From Lachnospiraceae bacterium OF09-6 (GTDB lineage Bacteria > Bacillota > Clostridia > Lachnospirales > Lachnospiraceae), in NCBI GenBank assembly GCA_003435055.1, contig QUMM01000005.1:62001-126000 (forward strand): 64,000 bases of DNA, given 5' to 3'. Below the pieces are notes generated by a model. The model did not search any database and was not told the DNA's origin. It saw only the letters and a program-made list of their open reading frames with translations. The position numbers and the translations under genes were made by a program. Shown here piece after piece: positions 9,105-18,541 of this stretch; the stretch's first letter is position 1, and each line of letters begins with the position of its first letter.

Positions 9105-9184
9105 TGTCCCGCGAGGAGTTTTGGCATGAAAATGCCAAAATCCCGAGACAGGCAAGGCAAAATCCCATCGCCGTAGGCGATTTT
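9105..9184. repeat. Tandem palindromes, candidate dispersed repeat
   Basis: Two neighbouring hairpins: TTTTGGCAT-GAAA-ATGCCAAAA (9119-9140), flanked by TGTC (9105) and GACA (9147), then ATCGCC-GTA-GGCGAT (9167-9181) followed by TTTC. No ORF. It may terminate the kinase transcript or be a REP-like element. Confidence 0.5.
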
Positions 9185-9191
9185 CAATGGA

Positions 9192-9200
9192 TGTTATAAT
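9192..9200 (+). promoter_or_regulatory. Extended -10 promoter of aldo/keto reductase
   Basis: TG-T-TATAAT is a perfect extended -10 about 30 bp before the ATG at 9230. The -35 region is poor, as is usual for extended -10 promoters. Confidence 0.55.
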
Positions 9201-9229
9201 AGACAATATGGGTATAGGAGGGACGGTTA

Positions 9230-10375
9230 ATGAAGTATCGTACATTAGGAAAAACAGGACTGGAGGTAAGTGAAATTGGTTTCGGTGGGGAATGGCTGGA
9301 GCGTCATCCGGAAGAGGAAAGCGTAGAACTGATCCGCTATGCATCCTCAAAAGGAATCAACATTCTGGACTGTTGGATGCCGGATCCAAAATCCAGAGAC
9401 ATTATCGGAAAAGGAATCAAGGAGAATCGTAGTCAATGGTTTATTCAAGGACATATTGGTTCTACATGGAAGGATGGACAGTATTACCGGACAAGAGAGA
9501 TGGAGTATGTACGTCCGGCATTCGAAGATCTGTTAAAAAGAATGCAGACAGATTACATAGATCTTGGCATGATTCATTATGTGGATTCTGAGGAAGAGTG
9601 GGAACAGATTCAGCATTCTGAGTATCTGGACTATGTGATGGAGTTAAAAGAAAAAGGAAGCATTCATCACATCGGCATGAGCTCTCATAATCCAAAGGTG
9701 GCAAAAAAGGCGGCAGAATCCGGCTACGTAGAGATGATTCTATTCAGTATCAATCCGGCATTTGATATGCTTCCGGCCAGTGAAAATATTGATATCATGT
9801 TTGCAGATGAGTTTGACAGCGGACTGAAGGGAATCGATGCGGATCGTGCGTTACTATACCGCACCTGTGAAGAAAATCAGGTGGGAATTACCGTGATGAA
9901 GGGATTTGCCGGAGGAAGATTATTTGATGAAAAGAGATCCCCATTTGGAGTTAGCCTGACTCCGGTACAATGTATTCATTATGCATTGACTACCCCTGCA
10001 GTCTGTTCCATTATGTGTGGATATGACACGAAAGAGCAGGTAGATGCGGCAGTGGCCTATGAGAGAGCATCAGAAGCAGAGAAAGATTATGCATCTGTAC
10101 TGACCAGTGCACCGCTTCATTCCTGCAGAGGTGAGTGTACCTACTGTGGACACTGCAAGCCGTGTGTGGAAAATCTGGATATAGCCATGATTAATAAATT
10201 CTATGATCTGGCAACCATGCAGCCGGAAGTGCCGGCAACGATTCAGGCACATTATGAAGCACTGGAACATAAAGCATCTGAATGTATCGGATGTCAGTCC
10301 TGTGAAACACGCTGTCCATTTGGTGTGCCGATTGCAGAACGAATGGAGAAGACGGCAAAATTATTTGGATGCTGA
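9230..10375 (+). CDS. Aldo/keto reductase with C-terminal Fe-S motifs
   Basis: AKR-type TIM barrel (residues about 1-270) fused to a ferredoxin-like tail, 381 aa. The tail has cysteine clusters CTYCGHCKPC and CIGCQSCETRCPF. The usual AKR Asp is present (ILDCW) and a His occurs in GMIHYVD, but the Tyr of the DTAxxYG motif is replaced (DCWMPDPKSR) and the Lys position reads FIQGHIG. Ordinary NAD(P)H-linked carbonyl reduction is therefore doubtful. AGGAGGGA precedes the start. It is followed 13 bp later by a nitroreductase gene, so the two likely form a redox operon. Confidence 0.85.
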   Translation: MKYRTLGKTGLEVSEIGFGGEWLERHPEEESVELIRYASSKGINILDCWMPDPKSRDIIGKGIKENRSQWFIQGHIGSTWKDGQYYRTREMEYVRPAFEDLLKRMQTDYIDLGMIHYVDSEEEWEQIQHSEYLDYVMELKEKGSIHHIGMSSHNPKVAKKAAESGYVEMILFSINPAFDMLPASENIDIMFADEFDSGLKGIDADRALLYRTCEENQVGITVMKGFAGGRLFDEKRSPFGVSLTPVQCIHYALTTPAVCSIMCGYDTKEQVDAAVAYERASEAEKDYASVLTSAPLHSCRGECTYCGHCKPCVENLDIAMINKFYDLATMQPEVPATIQAHYEALEHKASECIGCQSCETRCPFGVPIAERMEKTAKLFGC

Positions 10376-10388
10376 TAGGGGAGATAAT

Positions 10389-11113
10389 ATGAATTCAATT
10401 ATGGAAAGTTTATATCACAGAAAATCCGTGAGAGTCTATGAGGATAGACCTGTGTCTGATGAACTTAAAAATGAGATTTTAGATGCAGCCATGCAGGCTC
10501 CGTCAGCAGGATGTCAGCAATTGTATACAATTTTAGATATTACGGATCAGAATCTGAAAGATGCACTGGCAGAGACTTGCGATCATCAGCATTTATCGCA
10601 AAGGCATCGATGGTACTGGTATTTTGTGCAGATTGCAAGAAATGGTATGATACTTATCTGGAAGCAGACTGCGAGCCAAGATTGCCGGGAGCAGGAGATC
10701 TGATGCTGGCGGTGACGGATGCGGTGATTGCGGCGCAGAATGCAGTGGTAGCGGCAGAAAGTCTGGGACTTGGCTCCTGCTATATTGGAGATATTATGGA
10801 GAACTGCGAAGAACAAAGAAAAATTCTTAAGTTACCGAAATATGTATTTCCAGCTGCCATGCTGGTATTTGGCTGGCCGACGCCACAACAGAAAGAAAGG
10901 AAGAAGCCGGAACGCTGCGAAATGAACTATATTGTTCATGAAAATGCATATCACAGTATGAAAGGTGAAGAATTACGCCAGATGTTCGCACATAAATATC
11001 AGAATCATTCTTTTGGAGAGTGGTGCCAGGCATTTTGTAACAGAAAATATAATTCCGAGTTTTCAAAAGAAATGACAAGATCAGTAAGAGAATATCTGAA
11101 ACAGTTTGAGTAA
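10389..11113 (+). CDS. Nitroreductase-family flavoprotein (frameshifted)
   Basis: FMN-dependent nitroreductase-like protein, about 241 aa when corrected. The start ATG at 10389 follows GGGGAGATAAT. The N-terminal frame has the FMN-binding pattern HRKSVRVYEDRPV and QAPSAGCQQ; the C-terminal frame continues FIAKASMVLVFCAD and ESLGLGSCYIGDI. The phase changes near 10590, where one missing C turns the expected CATCAG-CCA-TTT (HQPF) into CAGCATTT. The C-terminal 60 residues, after YIVHENAYH, are variable in this family. The substrate is unknown. Confidence 0.8.
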
Positions 11114-11120
11114 AAATATT

Positions 11121-11155
11121 CATCAAGATCACCAGTTAAAGTGGTGATCTTGATG
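11121..11155. terminator. Strong hairpin between convergent genes
   Basis: CATCAAGATCACC (11121-11133) pairs perfectly with GGTGATCTTGATG (11143-11155). It sits between the nitroreductase and the minus-strand DeoR gene and can serve both strands, although no long T run follows. Confidence 0.5.
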
Positions 11156-11212
11156 CAGAAATTATTGTGAAAAATATATGGATTACCGATAAATTAGCGA
11201 TTCTGTAACACA

Positions 11213-12010
11213 TTAAGTAGTGTATACAGTTACGTGATGTTCTTGATAATACTTCATATAATTAGAGTTACAATCAGAATTTGTAATAACGTTTGAAATT
11301 GTGTCAAGAGAGCAAAGGTGAGTAAAAGTACGTTTATCATATTTTCCCTGATTTGCTAATAAATAAATTTCTTTTGTATTAGAAAGTAAATAATTATAAA
11401 GAGGGAGTTGGGCATGATTGATAATGGAATAACCATTATTTAAATCAATTCCATCGACAGTAAAAAAAGCTTTATCAAAAAATAGTTTATTTAGACTTTG
11501 TATGGTGTAATCATCTAGTGTTTCTATGTGATTCGTACCTAAATGCACCGTTCCGCCGAGCAGGAAAGTCGTAATATGAGGCGATCTGACAAGTTCAGAA
11601 ACAGCAGTGACATTAGTGGTAACTACCATAACGTTTTCAAGATTGCTATTACTTAAATGTTGACAGAGAAGATTGCAGGTAACACCTGCACCAATAAATA
11701 TAGTATCATTAGATTGTATAAATTCAACAGCCTTTTGTGCAATTGAGTTTTTATACATATACTGTGGATCCTTAGAGTAACAGGAAAATATGGTACTTTG
11801 ATTGTAAGATTCATTTGTTACATCAGAAAACTCTATTCCCTGCGCACCACCGTGTGTTCGTATAAGCAGTTTTCGGTCCGCTAAAGATTTCAAATCTCTT
11901 CTTACTGTTGCCAGGGAAGAATTAGTGAGATCACATAAATACTGTGTTGAAGCTACATGATGTTCAGTAAGATAATCTAATATTCTTTGTTCTCGTTCTA
12001 TTGCTAACAT
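11213..12010 (-). CDS. DeoR-family sugar operon regulator
   Basis: Regulator of 265 aa with an N-terminal DeoR helix-turn-helix (EREQRILDYL, LCDLTNSSLATVRRDLKSL, then RTHGGAQ) and a DeoRC sugar-phosphate sensor domain (IFIGAGVTCNLLCQHL, VVTTNVT, FLLGGTV, FFTVDGID). It is divergent from the ABC/polyol operon at 12694-21821 and most likely represses it until a phosphorylated intermediate binds. Three direct repeats upstream of the operon are candidate sites. Codon use is A+T-rich like the adjacent operon. Confidence 0.88.
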   Translation of the reverse strand: MLAIEREQRILDYLTEHHVASTQYLCDLTNSSLATVRRDLKSLADRKLLIRTHGGAQGIEFSDVTNESYNQSTIFSCYSKDPQYMYKNSIAQKAVEFIQSNDTIFIGAGVTCNLLCQHLSNSNLENVMVVTTNVTAVSELVRSPHITTFLLGGTVHLGTNHIETLDDYTIQSLNKLFFDKAFFTVDGIDLNNGYSIINHAQLPLYNYLLSNTKEIYLLANQGKYDKRTFTHLCSLDTISNVITNSDCNSNYMKYYQEHHVTVYTT

Positions 12011-12068
12011 ATACGGTTATCCTCATTTCTATGTTTTATTCATTAATTATATTGAGAAGACTTTTCAA

Positions 12069-12440
12069 TTTTAACAAGTCCGCTAGTGCTGAAGCGTGAA
12101 ACTTGTTTGAGTGCTTTTATTTCAGTACATAGTTATAGCTTGGGGCTTATAAAGTGCCAATGTTGAGTACCATGTCAATTTCATCTGAATCATCTTCAAT
12201 AACATCTTTTGTTTCAAAAATTTTAGTTGCACTAAGATTATTTCTGTTCAGAAAACCAATTACCCAATACAATACAGATTTCCAGACGATCCCCCAGATA
12301 ATCTTTAGTATGCCTTACATAACAAGACGGAATGTATATCGATGCAGTTATGATAAAGGAGAACATCATCGATAAGTGAGTGAATTTGTTTCCATGTAGA
12401 AGTTTGTGCCAGAAGAGTGTGATCTATGTTAGATAAAATT
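12069..12440 (-). pseudogene. Decayed deoxyribose-phosphate aldolase (deoC) remnant
   Basis: No intact ORF, but minus-strand translation in changing frames gives clear DeoC pieces: [13 protein letters not shown] and QIHSLIDD (start side, near 12430-12380), TASIYIPSCYV and [11 protein letters not shown] (12340-12270), then [12 protein letters not shown] and [11 protein letters not shown] ending in TAA at 12147. These align with [27 protein letters not shown] and EIDMVINVG in the intact DeoC at 24880. A weak final piece (RFSTSG, LVKI) lies at 12070-12120, with about 60 codons missing before it. Several frameshifts and stops make it non-functional. It lies just upstream of the DeoR gene on the same strand. 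Confidence 0.8.
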
Positions 12441-12520
12441 CAGAATGTGTCATAAAAATCTTCTGATATTGTGTTTATAGGATGATTATATGTAATAATC
12501 TTTAAAATGTCAATACAAAT

Positions 12521-12552
12521 GATTGAAAATGATCGAAAATGTGATTGAAAAT
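12521..12552. promoter_or_regulatory. Three direct repeats, candidate DeoR operator
   Basis: GATTGAAAAT (12521), GATCGAAAAT (12531) and GATTGAAAAT (12543) are spaced 10 and 12 bp apart, just upstream of the operon promoter. DeoR-family repressors commonly use repeated short sites. Confidence 0.5.
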
Positions 12553-12575
12553 ACTCAAAAAAGAACAAAAATGTG

Positions 12576-12604
12576 TTGAAAAAACAAAAAACATATGTTA
12601 ATAT
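12576..12604 (+). promoter_or_regulatory. Promoter of the ribose-type ABC/polyol operon
   Basis: TTGAAA (12576-12581), 17 bp, TAATAT (12599-12604). It lies 24-33 bp downstream of the repeats and about 90 bp before the binding-protein gene. Confidence 0.6.
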
Positions 12605-12693
12605 ACATTTAACGAAAGAAAAAACAATAAAACAATCAGAAACAATCAACTGTCTTTCGTGTAATTGGGGAATAAGAAAAGGAGGAACAAAAA

Positions 12694-13755
12694 ATGAACA
12701 AGAAGGTTATGTTAATTATGGGAACAGGGTTATTAGTTGCAGGAATGCTTGGCGGAGCATCTGTTCAGGCGGAAGATGCAAAGTCGATTGGTTTTGCTCT
12801 TAGAACAGCAAATGGTTCTTATTATGCATCTATCGGAGATATTGTAAAATCTACTTGCGATGAACTGGGATGGGAATGTACGGTACTTGATGCTAATAAT
12901 GATACAACAAAGGAATTGGAAAATATGGAAACTTTAGCAGCGTCAGGTGTTGATTTGATCTTTCTTGATTGCGTAGATCCAAGCGCGGCTACAGCCAGTC
13001 AGAGGGCAGCATATGATGCAGGCATCCCGGTAATTAATCTTGACTCAGGTGTAGATGATATGAGTATGCAGGTTACGACTGTTTATTCAGACAATGAACA
13101 GAATGGTCTGGTTGTCGGAAAATATTATGCAGAAACATTAGATCCTGATTATGAAATAAGCGCTATTCTGTTAAGTGGAAATACTGGTTCTATTGCTGGA
13201 AAACAAAGAAGAGATGGTCTGATGGCAGGTATTATTATGCAGCGTACAGGATGTACTGAAGAAGAGGCCTGGGCAGCGGCAGAAGAGATGGAAAACTCTA
13301 TTGTAAGTTCCGGTAAGGCAGAAAATGAAGATGCAAAATTTACAATTACAGGTCAGGGTTGGGGTAACTGGACAATTGATGAGGGTCTGGTTGCTGCTGA
13401 AGATTTGATAACGGCAAATCCAGATGTTAATCTTGTATTAGCTGAGAATGATCCTATGCTGATTGGTGCTTTGACAGCATTAGATAATGCCGGTATTACA
13501 TATGGAGAAGAAGGAACTGTAAAATTAATTAGTGCAGCAGATGGAAGCAAAGATGGATACGATGCTATTAAAGAAGGAAAAATTATGGCAATTGGAGAAA
13601 ACAGCCCGGCCAAAATTGCTGAGTTAGGAATGGAAATTGCACAGGATATTCTCGTTGATGGAACAGATCCGGAAAGCTATGAAGATATTACGATGACACC
13701 GGCAGCAGCAGTTACGAAAGAAAATGTAGAAGAACATTACGAATATGGCTTCTAA
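12694..13755 (+). CDS. Ribose-type sugar ABC transporter binding protein
   Basis: Extracellular binding protein of 353 aa in the periplasmic-binding-protein-4 (RbsB) group. A signal peptide (residues 1 to about 25, ending VQAED) has no lipobox Cys, so it may be cleaved by signal peptidase I. The first lobe starts IGFALRTANGSYYASIG; the hinge and second-lobe features include NLDSGVDD, LSGNTGSIAGKQRRDG and LAENDPMLIGAL. AAGGAGGAAC precedes the ATG. It delivers the substrate to the ATPase and permease encoded next. The downstream enzymes point to a pentose, pentitol or other polyol. Confidence 0.9.
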   Translation: MNKKVMLIMGTGLLVAGMLGGASVQAEDAKSIGFALRTANGSYYASIGDIVKSTCDELGWECTVLDANNDTTKELENMETLAASGVDLIFLDCVDPSAATASQRAAYDAGIPVINLDSGVDDMSMQVTTVYSDNEQNGLVVGKYYAETLDPDYEISAILLSGNTGSIAGKQRRDGLMAGIIMQRTGCTEEEAWAAAEEMENSIVSSGKAENEDAKFTITGQGWGNWTIDEGLVAAEDLITANPDVNLVLAENDPMLIGALTALDNAGITYGEEGTVKLISAADGSKDGYDAIKEGKIMAIGENSPAKIAELGMEIAQDILVDGTDPESYEDITMTPAAAVTKENVEEHYEYGF

Positions 13756-13798
13756 GTATAAAGGAATAAGCAATCTGTAATGAGATTGTGATAAAGAA

Positions 13799-13848
13799 GG
13801 CAAGTTTTGGTGTCATAAAATATGGGTGATGTCAAAACTTGCCATAAT
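13799..13848 (+). promoter_or_regulatory. Intercistronic hairpin after the binding-protein gene
   Basis: GGCAAGTTTTG (13799-13809) pairs with CAAAACTTGCC (13833-13843), followed by ATAATTTTT. A partial terminator or RNA-stabilising stem here would give more binding protein than ATPase/permease. Confidence 0.55.
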
Positions 13849-13882
13849 TTTTAGTGTTTTAGTGAATCAAAGGGGTGGTTAG

Positions 13883-15379
13883 ATGGAGAAAAGATCATAT
13901 CGTTTGGAGATGCAAGGAATAAGTAAGAGATTTGGTGGAACCTGTGCATTAAATAACGTAAGCATAAAAGTGAAACCAGGAGAAATCCATGCATTGATTG
14001 GGGAAAATGGGGCAGGAAAATCAACATTGATTAAAATATTATCAGGGGCATATATAAAAGACGAAGGAAAAATTTTTATTAATGGAGATCCAGTCGATAT
14101 AACAACGCCGTTGGCTGCAAAAAAACTTGGGGTAGCAGTTATATATCAGGAATTTATGCTGGCACCAGATCTGAGCGTGGCGGAAAATATATTTATTGAT
14201 AGACTGGCAGAAAATGGAAGATTTATTAATTGGAAAAAAATGCGCAGTGACGCTGAACATATATTAAAAGAATTAGGCTTTGATAATATTAATCCTGAAG
14301 ATAAAGTAGGAAAGCTGAGTGTAGCACATCAGCAGATTGTCGAGATATGTAAATGTTTAAATCGAAACGCTCAAATCTTGGTGCTGGATGAACCAACAGC
14401 TGTGTTGACAGTCGCAGAAATACAACGATTTTTCAAACTGATTCGTTTGTTAAAAGAGAAAAATGTAAGTATCATTTTTGTTTCACATCACATGAATGAA
14501 ATATTTGAATTGTGTGATACTTTCACAGTGCTAAAAGATGGACAATATGTAAATAGTGGAGTGGTAAAAGAGGTTACAAATACCCAGCTGATTCAGATGA
14601 TGATTGGTCGGGAACTGACACAAATGTTTCCGCAAAGAAAAGCAGAGATTGGAGATTGTGTACTGGAAGTAAAAAATCTTAACGCTGGAAACAAAGTGAA
14701 AAATGTTAGTTTCATGGTAAGAGCAGGGGAAGTATTGGGATTTTCAGGGCTAGTAGGTTCAGGGAGAACAGAAACCATGCGTGCAATCATGGGCGCTGAT
14801 AAAATGGAAAGCGGAAATATATTTTTTATGGGAAAAGAGGTACATTTTAGAGAACCCAAAGAAGCTGTAGATGCAGGCATAGGATATTTATCTGAGAATC
14901 GAAAAACATTGGGATTGTTAGTAAATCAGAGCATACGAGTTAATACGACAATTGCGTCGATGAAAAAAAATACAAAGAGAGGTTTTCTGAATCATAAAAA
15001 AGAAAAAAAATATGTAACAGATCTTTTGGCGAAAATTTCAACAAAATATGGATCAATTGAGGATAATGTCAATAGTTTAAGTGGTGGAAATCAGCAAAAA
15101 ATAAGTTTTGCAAAATGGATATCAGCGGACTGCCAATGTATTATTTTTGATGAACCGACCAGAGGAGTGGATGTCGGAGCAAAAGTGGAAATATATGAGA
15201 TTATTAATAAACTGGCAGAACAGGGTGTTGCAGTTATAATTGTTTCATCAGAAATGACAGAGATTATTGGAATATGCGATCGGACAATGATTATGGCTCA
15301 GGGAAGAGTGACAGGTGAACTTGGAAAAGAAGAATTAAATGAAGCGGCTATTATAAAAATGGCAATGAAGGAAGGATAG
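13883..15379 (+). CDS. Ribose-type sugar ABC transporter ATPase (double domain)
   Basis: RbsA/MglA-type ATPase of 498 aa with two nucleotide-binding domains. The first has GENGAGKST and LDEPTAVLT. The second has the usual divergent P loop GLVGSGRTE, signature SGGNQQK and FDEPTRGVDVG. Start ATG at 13883 follows AGGGGTGG. It energises import with the permease 4 bp downstream. Confidence 0.94.
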   Translation: MEKRSYRLEMQGISKRFGGTCALNNVSIKVKPGEIHALIGENGAGKSTLIKILSGAYIKDEGKIFINGDPVDITTPLAAKKLGVAVIYQEFMLAPDLSVAENIFIDRLAENGRFINWKKMRSDAEHILKELGFDNINPEDKVGKLSVAHQQIVEICKCLNRNAQILVLDEPTAVLTVAEIQRFFKLIRLLKEKNVSIIFVSHHMNEIFELCDTFTVLKDGQYVNSGVVKEVTNTQLIQMMIGRELTQMFPQRKAEIGDCVLEVKNLNAGNKVKNVSFMVRAGEVLGFSGLVGSGRTETMRAIMGADKMESGNIFFMGKEVHFREPKEAVDAGIGYLSENRKTLGLLVNQSIRVNTTIASMKKNTKRGFLNHKKEKKYVTDLLAKISTKYGSIEDNVNSLSGGNQQKISFAKWISADCQCIIFDEPTRGVDVGAKVEIYEIINKLAEQGVAVIIVSSEMTEIIGICDRTMIMAQGRVTGELGKEELNEAAIIKMAMKEG

Positions 15380-15383
15380 AATT

Positions 15384-16322
15384 ATGAACAATAAAAACAA
15401 AATTGGTAAATTTATCTTAGATAATAATACTTATGTAATATTTTTGGCACTGTTTTTTATTTGCTGTGTCATTTCTGATAAGTTTTTTTCAGTTTTAAAT
15501 TTAAGAAATATTGTATTACAGCAGTCAGCATCTATATTAGTGGCAGTAGGTATGCTGATGGTTATTTTAACAGGAGGAATTGATCTATCTGTAGGGTCCG
15601 TGATGGCGGTAGGTTCTTCTTTGACTGCAATTTTATGCACTAAATTTCAGATTCCATGGGGAGCTGCAATTATGGTTGCTTTGATATTTGGACTACTTAT
15701 GGGAACCTTTACAGGTATTTTAGTAGCATACTTGAATTTTCAGGGATTTGTTGCTTCATTGGCAGTTATGACGATAGCAAGAGGAGTTGCTTATACAATT
15801 ACTAATGCAACTCCGGTTAATTTACCGTCAGAAACATTGAATACGTTGACATCGAAATCATTAGGGTATCCAATTATCTGGATTATGCTTATTGTTGTAA
15901 TTATTTTTGTAGTTATTGAGAAATATACAGCATATGGAAGACTTGTTATAGCAATTGGAAGTAATAGTGAAGCTGTAAAATTATCTGGAATTCGTGTAAA
16001 AAGATATTTAATGTCTGTATATATGTTAAGTGCATGTTTATCAACCTTAGCAGGAATTTTTGTAGCAGCCAGATCAAACGTGGGTAATTCAACTATCGGG
16101 GAAGGCCAGGAATTAGATGCAATAGCAGCTTGTGTAATTGGAGGCGCAAGTCTCGCTGGTGGAAAAGGTTCAGTAACCAAAGCAGTTGTAGGAGCTTTGA
16201 CGTTGGCATTGATTGGTAATATTATGAATCTTTTGGCAGTACCAGCATATCCACAGAGAATTATTAAAGGTTTTATTATTATCGCAGCTGTATTATTACA
16301 GGTATTAACAGATAAAGAATAA
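15384..16322 (+). CDS. Ribose-type sugar ABC transporter permease
   Basis: RbsC-type permease of 312 aa with eight to ten membrane helices. It shows the family motifs GGIDLSVGSV, AIGSNSEAVKLSGI (EAA-like coupling region) and ACVIGGASLAGGKGS. It starts 4 bp after the ATPase gene with GAAGGA upstream. Confidence 0.94.
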   Translation: MNNKNKIGKFILDNNTYVIFLALFFICCVISDKFFSVLNLRNIVLQQSASILVAVGMLMVILTGGIDLSVGSVMAVGSSLTAILCTKFQIPWGAAIMVALIFGLLMGTFTGILVAYLNFQGFVASLAVMTIARGVAYTITNATPVNLPSETLNTLTSKSLGYPIIWIMLIVVIIFVVIEKYTAYGRLVIAIGSNSEAVKLSGIRVKRYLMSVYMLSACLSTLAGIFVAARSNVGNSTIGEGQELDAIAACVIGGASLAGGKGSVTKAVVGALTLALIGNIMNLLAVPAYPQRIIKGFIIIAAVLLQVLTDKE

Positions 16323-16353
16323 AAATAAGAAGATGAAAGGAAATGGTAGAGAT

Positions 16354-17375
16354 ATGAAAGCGGCAAGATTCTATGAAAGAGGAAAAATTGTTATCGATGA
16401 GATAGTGTTAAAGAACCTGAAGAGTATGAGGTGCTGATTAAAATACGATATTGTGGTGTTTGTGGGACGGATGTACATATATTTAATGGAGAAAAAGGGT
16501 CTGCAAAGGTGAATCCTCCTGTGATTTTAGGACATGAATTATCAGGGGATGTAGAAAAGGTGGGAAGTAAAGTATCAGGAATAAAACCAGGAGATCGTGT
16601 ATCAGTAGATCCAAATACATATTGCGGAAAATGTTACTTCTGTGCAAATGGAAAGAAACATCTGTGCACAGATATGAAGGGACTTGGGACGGCGGTAGAT
16701 GGTGCATTTGCAGAATATATCACTGTACCGGAAGAGAGTGTATATCCTATTGCAGAAAATGTTAGTTATGAAGAGGCGGCAATGACAGAACCAATTTCAT
16801 GTTGTTTGCATGGGTTTGATCTGACCGATGTGAAAATGGGAGACACTGTCATGGTGGTGGGAACTGGTAACATAGGTCTCATAATGGTACAGTTGGCCAG
16901 AAATGCCGGAGCGGATAAAATTATTGCAGTAGAACCAAATGAAACAAGAAGAAAAAAAGCTCTTGAATTAGGGGCAAGTTTTGGGATTGATCCGCTTCAT
17001 GATAATACCGAGGAGATATTAAAGGAACATAAAATCGTGAATATTGACAAGGTAATAGATTGTGCAGGACGTATATCAACGGCAGAATATGCAGTACGCT
17101 ATGCAGGAAAAGGTGCAACAGTTATGCTTTTTGGTTTAACCGGACCAGATGATGCAATGAATTTAAAACCATTTGAGGTATTTCAGAAAGAATTGACTAT
17201 AAAAGGATCTTTTGTTAATCCGGATACTTTTGAAAGAGCAGGAAGGCTTCTTGGAACAGGTGCAATAAAAGCAGACAAAATTATTTCAGATATCATTCCT
17301 TTAGGTGATATTCAAAGAGTATTTGAAGAACGATTATATGCAAAAGATGGAAAAGTTCTGATTAAATGTGATTAG
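16354..17375 (+). CDS. Zinc-dependent polyol/alcohol dehydrogenase (frameshifted)
   Basis: Medium-chain dehydrogenase of the sorbitol/butanediol dehydrogenase type, about 340 aa when corrected. The start MKAARFYERGKIVIDE at 16354 follows AAAGGAAA. The phase changes at 16402-16406, one base missing, and continues KEPEEYEVLIKIRYCGVCGTD. Catalytic zinc ligands are in CGVCGTD and GHE, structural zinc cysteines in CGKCYFCANGKKHLC, and the NAD site is GTGNIGL. It probably oxidises an imported polyol to a ketose. Confidence 0.82.
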
Positions 17376-17387
17376 GAGAATAAAAAT

Positions 17388-18524
17388 ATGCAGGAAAGTG
17401 GAAAGTTTACAAGAGGGTGGTGTTCACCAGAAAGATACATACAGGGGCCTGGAGAGTTTAATAATATCAAAAATTATACAGATTTATTTGGTACAAAGAT
17501 TATATTTTTTATAGATGATTTCCTTTATGATAAATATGAAAGAAAACTAAATGAGATATATAAGAGCGAAAAGTACAATTTACGAATATTAAAATTTAAA
17601 GGAGAAGTTACCAGACAAAAAATTCAAAAGCATGTGGAATGTGAAGCAGCATTTCTTCCAGACATGGTAATTGGAATAGGTGGGGGAAAAACGATAGATG
17701 TTGCAAAAGCAGTTGGAGTTGGTCTTGGAAAACCATTTATTATTGTTCCTACAATTGCGGCGACTGACGCACCGTCGAGTTCTTTATCGGTTATATACCG
17801 TGAAGATGGTGGACATGAAGGAGAGATTTTTTATAATCATAGTCCAAGCTTATTGATTGTAGATAGTAAAATCATTGCAGATGCACCAGTAAGATTTCTG
17901 GTATCAGGAATGGGCGATGCACTGGCAACATTGATTGAGGCTGAGGCAACACAAAAGGCAAATGTTCCTAATCTTGTTTATCACAAAATGGGTGGATATA
18001 GACAGACTCTGGCAGGACGCGCAATTGCCAGAGCATGTTACAAATCACTGATGAAAAATGGAGTAATGGCGAAAGAAGCATGTGAAAAGCATGTAGTGAC
18101 AGAGGCATTGGAAAATATTATAGAGACTAATATTTTATTAAGTGGTCTGGGATTTGAGAATAACGCTACAGCGGGAGCGCATTCTATAAATGATGGGATT
18201 ACTTCACTTACAGAGGGAAATAGAACAATGCATGGGGAAAAGGTCGCCTTTGGATGTATTGTGCAGCTAGTGGCAGAAAATGCATCAGAGGAACAACTAG
18301 AGGAGGTAATTGATTTTTGTTTAAGAGTTGGATTACCGGTTTGCCTGGAAGATCTTTATGTAGAAAATACAGAAGAGAATATATGTAAGATTGCAGAAGC
18401 TTCGATGCATAGTTGCTGGGAAAATATGCCATTTGATGTGAACAAAGAAAGTATTTGTGCAGCAATTACTGTGGCAGATACTTATGGGAGAAATAAAAAG
18501 AGCGAATACGGTAAAAAGAATTGA
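17388..18524 (+). CDS. Glycerol dehydrogenase-like iron-type alcohol dehydrogenase
   Basis: Group III (GldA-like) dehydrogenase of 378 aa. NAD-binding GIGGGKTIDVAKAV lies near residue 100, and metal ligands appear as Asp in SGMGDALAT and His in AGAHSIND and MHGEKVA. Starts 12 bp after the zinc dehydrogenase. Family members oxidise glycerol or related polyols at a secondary hydroxyl, so the operon contains two polyol oxidation steps or two substrates. The exact polyol is unknown. Confidence 0.88.
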   Translation: MQESGKFTRGWCSPERYIQGPGEFNNIKNYTDLFGTKIIFFIDDFLYDKYERKLNEIYKSEKYNLRILKFKGEVTRQKIQKHVECEAAFLPDMVIGIGGGKTIDVAKAVGVGLGKPFIIVPTIAATDAPSSSLSVIYREDGGHEGEIFYNHSPSLLIVDSKIIADAPVRFLVSGMGDALATLIEAEATQKANVPNLVYHKMGGYRQTLAGRAIARACYKSLMKNGVMAKEACEKHVVTEALENIIETNILLSGLGFENNATAGAHSINDGITSLTEGNRTMHGEKVAFGCIVQLVAENASEEQLEEVIDFCLRVGLPVCLEDLYVENTEENICKIAEASMHSCWENMPFDVNKESICAAITVADTYGRNKKSEYGKKN

Positions 18525-18541
18525 TTCTTTGGGGGCACCAT

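Noticed and set aside
12154..12375. 73-aa plus-strand ORF in the 680-bp gap upstream of the sugar operon
   Set aside because: It is antisense to the decayed deoC, whose minus-strand translation shows clear homology; no ribosome binding site or family match on the plus strand.
12521..12552. Short repeats as a CRISPR array
   Set aside because: Units of 10 bp without spacers of regular length; better explained as operator sites.
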